DNA from: Hymenoscyphus infarciens
Lineage: Eukaryota; Ascomycota; Leotiomycetes; Helotiales; Helotiaceae
Direction: 5' to 3'
Assembly: GCA_001414345.1 (NCBI GenBank)
Contig: LLCB01000145.1
Coordinates: 1 to 64,000, forward strand
Length of the DNA: 64,000 bases
Shown here: positions 1 to 10,587 of the stretch, piece by piece
Position numbering within the stretch: the first letter of the stretch is position 1
How the letters are laid out: the number at the start of each line of letters is the position of its first letter
The notes under the pieces: model-generated
What the model was told of the DNA's origin: nothing
What the model saw: only the letters and a program-made list of their open reading frames with translations
Databases searched by the model: none
Position numbers and translations under genes: made by a program

Positions 1-382
1 CCCCACCACCCCCTAAACACCACACCCCTAAAATTTTCTGCGGGATGACAGCGGCCAGATCCGTTATAGTCCAAGAAAGGAAGTAAAATAGATGCACCGG
101 TTATGCTTTCTGGGGTGATTCGAGATCTGGGCGAAATAAACGTTAAACAAGGGGGTCACTTTATAGAGTTTCCAGGGGTTTTTCGGTAGCATGAAGCAGC
201 GGAAATGTGACGATTACCCCCATCGTTTATTTCGCCCAGGACGAAGTATATAACAACGAACCAGTCGCTTTCTTTCACCAACCAGCTTCTCCAGGCACCA
301 CACTCTTTCCGCCCTTTTTCCTTCTTCCTTTTATATTCCTTTTATATTCCTTTTACCCCAGACATTCATTGAATCAACCATC
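1..382. other. Upstream region of secreted-protein gene
   Basis: No gene is visible here. The stretch carries a 16-bp perfect inverted repeat (described separately) and a pyrimidine-rich tract at about 300-360 just before the ATG at 383, which is common in fungal core promoters. The first bases are a C-rich run. Confidence 0.5.
127..239. promoter_or_regulatory. 16-bp inverted repeat upstream of secreted-protein gene
   Basis: CTGGGCGAAATAAACG at 127-142 is repeated exactly in inverted orientation at 224-239, with 81 nt between the arms. The right arm ends 143 nt before the ATG at 383. It could be a cruciform or hairpin, a paired binding site, or the ends of a tiny inserted element. The sequence alone does not decide between these. 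Confidence 0.5.
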
Positions 383-1634
383 ATGCATTTTCAAAATTTC
401 CTCCTCGCTGCTTCGGCAATCTATCTTTCCACCGCAAATCCCTTGCCTCAAGGAACCGGCAAAGGAGCAGACTCATGCGCAACTGATCCCTTGACAACAG
501 ACACGTGGAAGAAGCTTGGCATGGATACCTTCCTCAAAAACTGGTCTGCCAAAAATGTCACACAAGCTAAAACCAACAACGTTCAAGCTTTGGCAGATTC
601 GTTTGGAGCACCAAATTTCTTCTGTGGACTTGACAATTTTTGTAATGCCGGCCAGCCTTGCTTGCCAGTTCAGCTCCCCGCATGGTGATTAGCCCTTAAT
701 ATTTCTCATTAGACGCATATGCTAACGCAAGTCAAGGTATGGCATGGTAGCAATCCAGAATTGGAATAGCTATATGAACTCGGTCAATACAGCTATCAAC
801 TTCGCCTCTACTATAGTATCCTTAACTCTCCCCGGCATCGTATCGGATTTATATCCTAAACCCAAAGACGACGTTACGCCGCTCGTCACAATGTCAAAAG
901 TGTTTACCACTGCCCTCGGAGTGATCCCTTTCACCGGTCCCATTTCCACAGCAGCGAGCGCCGTTTCAGGGAGTGTCAGCTTCCTCACCGGACGAGTCAA
1001 AGTCCCCGCCCAAGCTGATCTCTTCTTAAAATGGAGCGATGTCTCTTCATCTCTGGCTACTGTGGTCTCGAATTACCAAGCCGCAGTCTCAGATAGCATC
1101 AAAGCTACTCTCGACGCACCAGTCAATGACGCTAGCTCGGGAATCAATACCGTCCTCGTTGGAGGCCAGTTCCTCGGCATCGCTCAGAATTTCACGCAAA
1201 GCGACTTACAATCCGAGGTCACCGACTCCATTAAGACGTACGCCATTGGACTCGTGCTCCAGGCGCAGAAACTCTTCATCTACAAATACCCAGACAACTG
1301 CAACGAGGATGACCAATCAGCTTCGATATGCAACCAGGAAAATGGCAAAAACGCCCAGTATTTGCTGATTAACGCACAAGGCACGCCACAGAATGGCATC
1401 GTGGATACCCTCACCAAAAAATACGGCATGTCGACAGAACAGATTTTCATCGGGCCAACTAGATGCTTCGACGCCAATGGGAAGAAGCAATTGGCGGATC
1501 CTTTTAACAAGAGTTTGCCGCTGGACAAGAACACCGATTGTCTGTTCAATCTGCAAGTATGCCTCAAACCGGCGGACGTGGGGCCGAACGATACTTTCTC
1601 TGATCAATGCAAAGCTCAGGGATTGGATATATAG
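383..1634 (+). CDS. Secreted protein of unknown function (about 399 aa)
   Basis: Two exons (383-684 and 737-1634) are joined across a 52-nt intron (GT at 685, AG at 735-736, phase 2). The joined frame reads through the junction as PAWYGM. Residues 1 to about 19 form a signal peptide with a hydrophobic core (FLLAASAIYLSTA). The mature protein has an early Cys cluster (FFCGLDNFCNAGQPC), a central hydrophobic stretch near the IVSLTLPGIV segment that might be membrane-associated, and a Cys-containing C-terminal third. The layout resembles a family of fungal secreted proteins of unknown function (possibly DUF7872), but I recall this from memory and am not certain. No catalytic motif is visible. 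It lies next to a RIP-degraded repeat, as many fungal secreted proteins do. Confidence 0.75.
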
Positions 1635-1959
1635 AGCAAGCATCATACTAGTTACGAATATTGAGTTATAGCAATCTAGGAGGCAGTCAGCTAGCATTTA
1701 TCTACATACAGAGCGACAAGCTTCATCTTTTCTTCTTCTCCTCACTCCAATCAACACTGCGTGCCGCGTTCTACACACATCTAATCCATTGCTCTCATAA
1801 GCCTTTATTGGTAAAAATACCTGAAGATACTCTCAGACACATCACGAACCAACTAAGCCGATTTCCCAACAGCATTTTTTTTGACAGGTTCTGAATACAT
1901 TGACTGAACTACTGCTTGTCGTATGGACAGATCTCCATATATCTACACAGTGTAGCACC

Positions 1960-2880
1960 AACGCAGAATTCACGTGACTCGTTTAACACATAACTCATTC
2001 TATATACTATTATTCGTACTAGCCTCTTTATCTCAGTTTCTCAGCCTCTTATATAACGAACCGCTTTAACATTTTTAGAAAGTAGGCTAAAAAAATTCTT
2101 TATTAATTCTAGCTTTGTTTATAATAATAGTAATTAACTAATTTACTTTCTAACTAATTCAAAAGAACTATTTTACTCTCTAATTAATTTAAAAGAACTA
2201 ATTTACCTCTCTTATTAAAAGAGTGGTATTTGAGTTAGAAAAGAGAGATATTCTAGTTAGTAATTATTTACTATTTTCCGTATATATTTAGACTTAAATT
2301 TTAGTAAATAAAAGCTTATATATTAAAATAGTACTCGGTCTAGTATTTTCTAAGCGTTCTTAGCTAATTTTCAGCTTAGTTTCTCGCTTAAACATAACTC
2401 TCTTTTTTCACTACTACTATATATATATTATCTAAAATTAAGTGTTATTATATAAAAAGTAATAGAAACTAAAGTCTCTAACACTACTCTCTAAAAATAG
2501 ATATATAATCTAGGTTATCTCGTACTTAAAGAAGTAACTCTTACTTATTTGTATTCTATCTACTTCTACTAATAATAATAGTATACTACTAAACTAGGAC
2601 CTTATGTCGAGAAGTCTTTTATTTAGAGGCTTAGTAATCTTTAGATTTTTAGTATTTCTTTACTATTTTATATTATAGTTATTAATTAATTATAAGAATA
2701 AAAGTAGATATATAAGTGGTTTTTGCTTAGTTTTAGTACTAAAAGCGTATTAAAAAGTAGTAACGAGCTAAGAGACGTTTAGAAAATACTACGCCTAGTA
2801 GAACTTATCGCTTAACTATTATACTAGCTATTTACTACTACTACTAAATGACTGAACAAGATGATACGAAACATACGAGT
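1960..2880. repeat. AT-rich, RIP-degraded repeat tract
   Basis: Base composition drops sharply to A/T. CA and TG dinucleotides are nearly absent while TA, CT and AG abound, as expected after CpA to TpA mutation. No reading frame survives. The start of the tract (2081-2126) matches the start of another tract at 39778-39823, so the two derive from the same repeat family. The stretch 1635-1960, between the gene and this tract, holds nothing recognisable. Confidence 0.75.
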
Positions 2881-2926
2881 TCTAATTATCTTAAATGGCA
2901 GCACAGGTTTCAATGCGACTTTCAAT

Positions 2927-5241
2927 TTAGGGAAATGATCGAATGCCGCTGGAAACCACCTGTCCTACCTCTACCCCCCTCAAACCCTCAATGATATTAG
3001 CAAGTGTTGGAAAGGCCAATTCGAATTCTTTGCCCTGGAGTTCAGTAAATTTGATTTCCGCTTTACCAGCCACCCATCGCTTTTCTTCGGCACCAGCTGC
3101 AAGCACAAGTTGTGAGACCGTTGTGTATTCAGCGTCAACTGTATTTACCTCGTTCGATGATGGTACGACCTTGTGATGGTAAAGTGGAGGATTTGGCACA
3201 GCCAATGCCGTGTCTTGTTGGGTCACGTCTGTTAAACTGAAATGACAGAATTCAGTACCCTCCCAGCCAGCACTCAGCTTGTAGCTGTTCTCAGACTGCT
3301 GCGTTTCAAGTGTTGCAAAAACTTTCGAGAAACCAAGTTCCTCTCGTCCAGTGATGATAGGATCAGCCATATTTTCAAAAAGAACTGGTAAGAAATCTCC
3401 AGTCTTTTCAGCGTTTTCAGCTTTTTCTGACTGTCTTGAAACAGCACCACTGTGGGCTACATCATGGATATATAATCCAAAGTGGCTATATCCTCTACCA
3501 CCAAGCCATGCCAAATTACCTAGTTTAGTAATTGAGAAGGTAGCGGTAGTCCACCCGGCTTGGGTTTTGATGCGGAAGTCTGCCGAGGGTAGAAGCGTTG
3601 AGAGATAGCTTTTCTTTGTCCTGAAAGTTATGTATGTGGTCTGATAATGAACGTCGCCATCCAACCCAGCACGAGGTTTTCCATCGAGACCTTGTCGAGG
3701 GCCAGGAGCCGGCCCCAAGCCCAGTGGCATTCTCTTATATAGCGCCCGGGAAGCAATATGGCGTTTCAAAATTGCAGAAGCGTGGTCAAAGGCATCATGG
3801 TCGAAGTTGTATCCTGTGAACTGCATTGGATCCATTGTTTTTCCACCATGATCGCTGCGCTTGGTTTTGAAAGCCGAGTCTCGAGTGTATTGTTGAATAA
3901 CGGTTGCTCGCTCGTAGCGTGCCTCGACGTACAACTTTAAGCGATCGGCTATTTCCGAAGCTGGTGTTCCAGTAGGAAACAAGGCACCCAAAGCTGCGGA
4001 ATCCTCTATCGCTTGTGCACCGCCTTGTCCTTGATGGGGAAGGAAGGGATGGGCAGCATCTCCAAGGAGAGCAACTTTGCCCTTAGTCCACTAGTATGAA
4101 GTCAGCCAATACTACTCTACAAACAACCGAGAAAGAATGCTAACCATAGATAATGCTGGCAGATCTAGCAATTTCCACAGCCTGATTGATTCTGGCTCAA
4201 CCTTGGAAAGTAATGCCTTGACATCGTCAGGGTATTCATCATAAATTTTCAGCATAAGATCCTTGCTCGCTGACTGATTCCAATCGTCGCCAGTACTCTC
4301 ACTCTCTTCTTCTGGGTGAAGACAGACAAAGTTCAACTCAGTGTTATTCCGGCATGGATAAACCACAATTCTTCGTGAATCGCCATAAAGAAGTCTCATT
4401 TCTCCTCTCCTTTCTGCGAAGTGTGCTGTTTTTGGATCGGCTTTAACAGCTTCTGTGGGGATCAGAAACCGGAAAGCACTTGTTCCAGATGATTTCGAGA
4501 CGCTATCAGGGCCCACGATGAACTTTCGCAGTACCGACTATACGATTCTCAGTAAATGCTCACAGGAGTGCTTGGTAGTGCTTACATGAGTGCCATCAGC
4601 ACCGAGAATCAAATCCCCCTTCACTTTCTTGCCATCTACGAGTGTAATCTCAGCTGTGTCAACATCCACTTCTTGCACTCTACTCTGCAAGTGGATTTCA
4701 ACACCGCACTTGATCGCTATTTCTTTGAGTGCATTATGGAGATCGATCCGATGGCAAAGTTGCCAGGGCTAATGCAATCTTCATTAGCAGCCTCGCGTTT
4801 CAGCCTAAAATGAAGTTCAACTTACATATGGAAAGGCATATTTCAAGCCGCTCAGGTCTTTAAGAAACACCTGCTCGCCGTTGGGTCTGTACTCTGAGAC
4901 CCACTCGCAAGTGACAGCTCCATATTCTTCTGGCTTCAACCCAAAACGCCGTAAAAGCCCGTTGACATTCGATGGAAGATGGATGGCCGCGCCGGTTTCT
5001 AAAGCAAAACGAGAAGATTCATATATCTAACATATATAAGTAGATTTCTTTCTTGAAATGGTCAAAATTATTGAGGGTGTGTTCTCATGGTCGAACTTAC
5101 TTGGACTGTGTGCCCGGATTTTCGTAATACTATGCTTGCGCAAAGTCCACCTATTCCTGCACCTACGATAACAATCTTCAGAGGCTGTGGGTCGTGTTCT
5201 TTCACTTTTGCATAACCATTTGTATGGCTTTTCTCGGTCAT
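2927..5241 (-). CDS. FAD-dependent monooxygenase fused to an acetoacetate decarboxylase-like domain
   Basis: Five exons on the minus strand (5241-5101, 5026-4826, 4768-4586, 4537-4145, 4090-2927) give about 693 aa; all four introns (48-74 nt) sit between whole codons. The N-terminal part is a PHBH/salicylate-hydroxylase-type flavin monooxygenase. It shows the FAD dinucleotide motif GAGIGG at about residues 27-32, LILGADGTH near residue 170, and GDAAHPF at about 316-322. From about residue 460 a second domain begins, with GGRGYSHFGLYIH and ADPIITGREELGF (near 549), signatures of the acetoacetate decarboxylase superfamily. By family, the first domain hydroxylates an aromatic ring using NAD(P)H and O2. 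The second may decarboxylate or hydrate a keto acid. It is a neighbour of a ring-cleaving dioxygenase transcribed in the same direction. The start at 5241 is chosen because GAGIGG then lies at the normal distance. Confidence 0.88.
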
Positions 5242-5778
5242 CTTGAAAGTGTTTTCAAAGTTTGGCTGTGAGTGTCAAAAATGAGCCTTGTAAAAACCAG
5301 CTCGTTTACGACTTTGAACAGCTCCCGTTTTATCTTTTTCTCTACATTATCTAATTGCGGGACTCGTAGACATTACTTCCTTCACGTGCCCCACGTCTCA
5401 AGTCCCATTTAAAACGGTCTGGGGTACATCTCAGTAAAGTGTGGGGTAAGCGAGCGGGATGTGGACCGCCACTCCGGAAGCAAGTGGTGCGTGGCATTTG
5501 ATGCGGAACGCTCTAATTAGAGGCACATCCATGTTCGCGGCTTGTTTAGAATCCGCTTTCAGTTTGGAGTACGGAGTATGCCCCGGAGATTGTTCCGTGA
5601 CTTTCTTACAGTTGGACTGAATATGGACTGTTTTTATGCTTGTGGTGATATGAACGTTGAGAAGTGCATGAGTCGAGAACTTAGGGATATAGAAAATCAT
5701 GACAAAAGACAACTCAATTGATTCCTCATCCCAAAGACTTAAGACACATGAATTCATGCTATATACGCTATCACAAAT
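5242..5778. other. Intergenic region, likely promoter of the monooxygenase fusion gene
   Basis: This 537-bp gap lies between the stop of the dioxygenase gene and the start of the monooxygenase gene, both on the minus strand. No convincing gene is seen; a 108-codon open frame at 5431-5757 has no family features. An ACTCCGGAAG site at 5471-5480 resembles sites ahead of other genes of the cluster. Confidence 0.5.
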
Positions 5779-6699
5779 TTACCAAGAGCCGAGAGTATAC
5801 TGAGAGTTACACATGTTTTGTAGCTCCCAATCCTCAGCACCTAACACAGCTTTAGTGCCTTCATCCTCTGGAGCACCAGCCAGACCAGCAACAAATAGTG
5901 CTGCCATGAAATGATCATCTGTTGCATGCGCCTCGCGATAATTAGGCATCTTCATCAACATTGTCATGCTCCTTCTCAAAGCTGGTCCACTGTGCTTTGT
6001 AATTGCATCTTCGAATTCCTGTCGGAAATCAAGCAAGGCGACTTCTGGTGGATTCTCCATCGCAAAATTATCACGATACCTGAGCATTTGTCCCCAAGAA
6101 TTTCGGTATAGATTGTGAACTGCACCTCCAGTTCCAATAAACAGCACCTTCTCCTTCTCAAGACGCAGTCTGCGTAAAGTAGAGCCAATCTTCATATGAT
6201 AATGTGGGTCGTAACGAGCGTTCATACTGATGAGTGTTGTTGGGGGACAACCGCCGGGAAACATTCGGATGAGAATCAGATAAGTGTCGTGGATCCAGTC
6301 AAATGTCGGGTTGGCTTTGGCTTTGAAACCTGCGTCTTTCAAAAGGTCGATACAACGCTCAGCCATCGGTAAATCAGGATTTAACTCGTAGTCGACGTAT
6401 TTTGAAGGATGCACGTATGCCACTGGACTCTTTTGTGGATTTGGGTTCGTTGCTACTTCTATTTCATCTCTCAAAGTGGCCCAGTGGGCCCCCTGTAATG
6501 TATTAGCCTGGAGGTTGGCCCATACTGAATATTTCCTTACCATCATTACGATGTGCTTTACACCATTTTCGAGTGCCGTGTCACCACACTTTTTCCAGTA
6601 TGTGGCCGAGTTGGACTCTTCCCCAAGCATCATTGTTGAGCCATGAGAGAAGAAGTGGACTGGAGTTGCATGAACTTGATCGCTGATAGCTGAAGGCAT
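5779..6699 (-). CDS. LigB-type (class III) extradiol aromatic ring-opening dioxygenase
   Basis: Two exons (6699-6541 and 6492-5779) give 290 aa. The 48-nt intron (6493-6540) has GTAAGG, a GCTAAT branch site and a TACAG acceptor. It is a multiple of three with no stop, so the frame also reads through it. Removing it joins HIVMM to GAHWAT, which restores the family's conserved GAHW. Expected non-haem Fe(II) ligands are the His of HFFSHG (N-terminal), the His of GAHW and a His in ATDDHFMAALF near the C-terminus. WIHDTYLILIRMFP is also typical. By family it cleaves a catechol-type ring outside the two hydroxyls using O2. The start at 6699 matches usual family length; in-frame ATG codons at 6795 and 6774 would add an N-terminal extension. 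It is divergent from the regulator gene at 6960. Confidence 0.9.
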   Translation of the reverse strand: MPSAISDQVHATPVHFFSHGSTMMLGEESNSATYWKKCGDTALENGVKHIVMMVRKYSVWANLQANTLQGAHWATLRDEIEVATNPNPQKSPVAYVHPSKYVDYELNPDLPMAERCIDLLKDAGFKAKANPTFDWIHDTYLILIRMFPGGCPPTTLISMNARYDPHYHMKIGSTLRRLRLEKEKVLFIGTGGAVHNLYRNSWGQMLRYRDNFAMENPPEVALLDFRQEFEDAITKHSGPALRRSMTMLMKMPNYREAHATDDHFMAALFVAGLAGAPEDEGTKAVLGAEDWELQNMCNSQYTLGSW

Positions 6700-6959
6700 T
6701 ATTTCTGTGTGAAGGAATAAATTCTGTCCTTTACGGAGTACAGTGAGAAGTTTGGTGCTTGGACAAGTGAGCATACGAGATGCAGGTGGTTTCACTCACC
6801 TCCCCCAGGTTTCTTGTTTCTTTCGGGTCTCTCGGGTAGCCCCATCCTTTGCCCCTTTGCGTGGCCCCACCTCCACCTGTCCTTACCCCGCCTCCCATCT
6901 TTATCCTCACACTTCCCCCCTTCCCTTCTCCGCTGTGAAATCGTACCAGTCCGACAATA
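6700..6959. promoter_or_regulatory. Shared divergent promoter between dioxygenase and transcription factor genes
   Basis: Only 260 bp separate the two divergent start codons. The region is C/T-rich on the plus strand (runs of CCTTTGCCCC and CTTCCCCCCTT types), consistent with a pyrimidine-rich fungal promoter. Co-regulation of the regulator and the dioxygenase is an inference from the layout. Confidence 0.5.
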
Positions 6960-9900
6960 ATGGAGACTAATTCCGGTATGAGGGTGTTGTGTGATGCCAT
7001 TGGAATCGGATCAGGCCATCTACCCAACGAACAGAGCACTATCCCGGAAATTCCGATTGCCTGCAGTCACACGTCTCCTGGAGTTGAGCGCTCTGGCCCG
7101 GCTCACCAATGCCGCGTCTGTGGAAGGACATATGAACGAGCAGATCATTGTAAGCAACTTTTGTCTATTCTCTCCTGATTTTGTTCAATTTTTTTGGATG
7201 GTGCTCTAGGGTTTGGTGACCTACTGTAATCGCGGAAATTTCATTGGCTCCTTTTAGTAATTGAACAATACCTAGAACTGTTTAAGTTTTGTATCTTTGG
7301 TCTTGCCTATGCTCCTTATCAGATGTTGTTTATCTACAAGTGCAAATATCTGTGCATTCTGGCAAGTCTGTGATGATTACTTTGAAGGATATCGATTAAA
7401 ATTATAATATCAGTGCGCATCTTTTAATCAACCATCATCGAGCGCGAGAAGCCAAGTTTTAAAAAAGGTCAATGTTTGTGGAAAAGATTGCTGATTTCAT
7501 CAATAGTAAATCGCCGTTAGTATACCAACACAGTCAACTTCAAGTCTAATAACATCCAAGATCTTAAAAGTCACGAGAATGCAAGGCCATTCAAGTGTGA
7601 ACAATGCGCCAAAAGCTTCAACAGGGCAGATCTCTTGTCGAGGCACCGGGCAAGTCATGAGCGGCATAAAGGCAACAATGTACGAGCAGAACGAGCAGAC
7701 CGTGCGGCTGCTGCATGTATCAGTTGCATTGCAGCAAAGGCCAAGTGCCAGGACCAGAAGCCTTGTACGAGATGTCTCAAGAAGGGAATATCTTGTGAGA
7801 TGGCTTCGTCAGTCTCAAGTGGAGCAGAGTCAGGCTCGAGTGGAGCAGAAGCACTCCCCCGTGGGTATGTCTACTCACCGCAACAGAATATTACCATTGG
7901 AAATCATCGCAACGCATACCCTCAACTGTATGACAACCACTCAGCTAATGGGTCGTCGATGGATCACAACATTGATTACGAACATACTTTAAGCGAACAC
8001 ACTTTGAGTAATGGAGCGGACCCCATTCCAACCACGTTCGAGGACCCCTTCAACACCGTTTCATTTTCAGGAGTACCGAATTTTGGCTCCGACTTGTCGT
8101 ATGCTGCTGGCAATTTCAGTCAGAATCTAGATTTCAATATTTGGGACATTGATTTGGATAGCGTCGAGTTGGCATACCAAAATCTGACTGGTGAGAGTCC
8201 CGGTGGCGGCCAACAACAACATCAACAAATTGATGCAGAACCCAAGGCTTCCCGAGAAGTATCGAAACGGTACGCAGCATTTGAACGATCACCATGGCTG
8301 TACAGACCGACAGCAAATGATCATGCACTGAATGACCAGGCAAATCTGTCCGTGGACGAAGAAAGCATTCCGTCGGCTCTTACTCCCAGCTCACCAGAAG
8401 CAAACTCAGCAGAGTTCACGTCGTGTCGTATAGATCCTAGAATCAGGGACAAGATGACCTCAGTGATTTTTTCCATACAAAGAGAACAAAATCAAGCTCC
8501 AACTTTTCCATCACTCACTCTTTTAAACAATATCATTCAGGTCTTCTTTGTCCAGGAGAGCTATCGAGTAGACAGTTTCATACATATTGGAACTTTCGAA
8601 CCTCCAGGTTCAATACCCCAGCTCTTACTCGCTATCGTATCTGCCGGTTCAACTCTAATTCCTATTTCTGCCATGTGGAAAATGGGCATTGCTTTACAAG
8701 AAGTGACTAGGCATACGGTGGCCGATCTTGTTAGTTTTCCTTCACCCTTTGTACAAATCTTGGACTTAGACTGCCAGTTCTTGTAAGCTGCTGACTTCAG
8801 ATTGCTCACTATTACTGTACAGTGGGAACAAGACAACAGCAACATACGAAACATACAAACCTTGCAAGCTTTTATGATTTGCCTAGATATTGGTCTTTGG
8901 AGTGGCTTCAAGAGGCAGATGGAAATTGCGGAAAGTTTTGCACAACCCATTGTTGTAGTAAGCATAAATCAAATCCAAAATTCACAACGTTCATAAACAC
9001 TGAGATATTTTCTGATCTCGTTTCGAGAAGGAATGCTGACGAATAGCTTTTAGATGTTACGTCGTGCTGGTGCATTTGGAGCTCAGCGAAATTCGATACT
9101 TCCCGCGAGAGGAGATTCTAATGCAGTTCTGGAATCAAAATGGAAGAAATGGTCTCGAGCAGAGTCGTACAAAAGGTAAAATATGTTGATAAGCAACGCG
9201 AACAATTTACTAATTCGTCGTAGACTTATTATTCATCTCTTCGTTCACGACACTGATGCCTCAATTAGCCTGCAAAAGTCGCCGCTAATTTACCTTACTG
9301 AGATGAAGTTTCCCCTGCCAGCTTCACGAGAACTTTGGCTCGCTAAGACAGCTGCTGAGTGGCGAGATCTTTACTTGTCATACTCCACACCAGTTTCGAA
9401 AATCCCGAATTTCCTCGATACCATACAAAACCTAGATACTCTAGATTCGATATCAGAACTTGTAGATCTTCCCCTTTGTATGCTGACATTAGCCCATGGC
9501 TTTTGGGGTCAGATATGGGCATATCACGAATCCAAACGATTTTATCCAGAATCAAAGTCCGCACATCGACTTTGTCTGATGACGGAACATCGAGAGCTAT
9601 ACCGCGACATTTCAGAATTCGCATCAAAAATCCCAAGGAAAACCGCAGAAGGGACGCTGCTAATTGAGCTACTCATGATGCTGCTTCACGCGTCACCCGA
9701 CGAACTTCAACGGTTTGCAGGGAAATATGGCGAGGATGAGGCTAAGCACGCCGGTGTAGGATTTCGCAGTTGGAGACAGAGTCCCGATTCTCGAATCGCT
9801 GTGTGGCATGCTGGACAAGTATTTCGAGCAGCAAAAAGGTTGACGCCAGCAACACTCCGCGGCTTTAATGCTATTGCGGTGTATTACGCTAGCTTAACAC

Positions 9901-10304
9901 TATGGATTTACGGCCTTATGTCCTCTCCTTTGGACCAAGCGGCAGTTACAAATCCAAGACCAAATCACCGTCCTTCAGTTTCCACAAACGGGAAACAAGC
10001 CGCACCAGTCGTTTTGAATGAGGCAGAGACTACAAAATCACGCATATTTCTCAGTAGCGGCGAAGGAACCCCAGGCCTAGCCACCTTAACTCAAGATGGA
10101 GAAACACAATTTGTGCCCCTTGAAGCTTCAAATCGTATTCTAAGGGAAGCGAGAGAGATATATAAGATTAATTACCCAGATTTTGAGGAACCTTTACCTT
10201 CGCTAGTGGAGAATTTAGGTAATCTCCTGAGAGATCTGAGCTCATTACCTGGAAGTAGGGTTTCCAGGGCAGGAAGCGAGATAAGAGATGGCGTTGGTGA
10301 TTGA
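6960..10304 (+). CDS. C2H2 plus Zn2Cys6 fungal transcription factor
   Basis: This is a multi-exon regulator. The first exon (6960-7149) ends inside a finger starting CRVCGRTYERADH. The exon from about 7561 carries a perfect C2H2 finger (CEQCAKSFNRADLL..H..H), followed by a canonical Zn2Cys6 cluster with C-x2-C-x6-C-x5-C-x2-C-x6-C spacing (CISCIAAKAKC to GISC). A Gln/Ser-rich linker and a fungal transcription-factor middle region (DIGLWSGFKRQMEIAES near 8880-8935) follow. Later introns are 8958-9053 and 9176-9223. The intron ending at 8822 probably starts at 8751, with 8783 an alternative. The first intron (7150-7560) is unusually long at 411 nt; joining across it leaves the first finger about three residues short, so a micro-exon may be missed. 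It sits inside the catabolic cluster and is the obvious candidate pathway regulator. Confidence 0.85.
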
Positions 10305-10587
10305 ACTCCCGAAAGGTTTTGGTCAAATTTTGGAGCAGTATGATATTCTTCGCTGTACTTATTAGTTTCATCTGCCTGGTGTGAATTTAAAATTTTCAAC
10401 TTCGACTGGGATTTTACCCATGGGAAACTCTTTGTTGGAAGCACATCTTTCAGCAAGCACAGAGTTGATTATCACCTCTCTAAAAACGCATGATTTATGA
10501 GTAGAAGGTGAAAGGTCGAAGGCGATATATCAGAAAGCTGTTTTTCCAACCCAAAGTTAAATACGAAGACTCTCTAACATATAATTA

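Noticed and set aside
6541..6795. Start of the dioxygenase at 6795
   Set aside because: It adds 32 residues without family similarity; the ATG at 6699 places HFFSHG at the normal distance.
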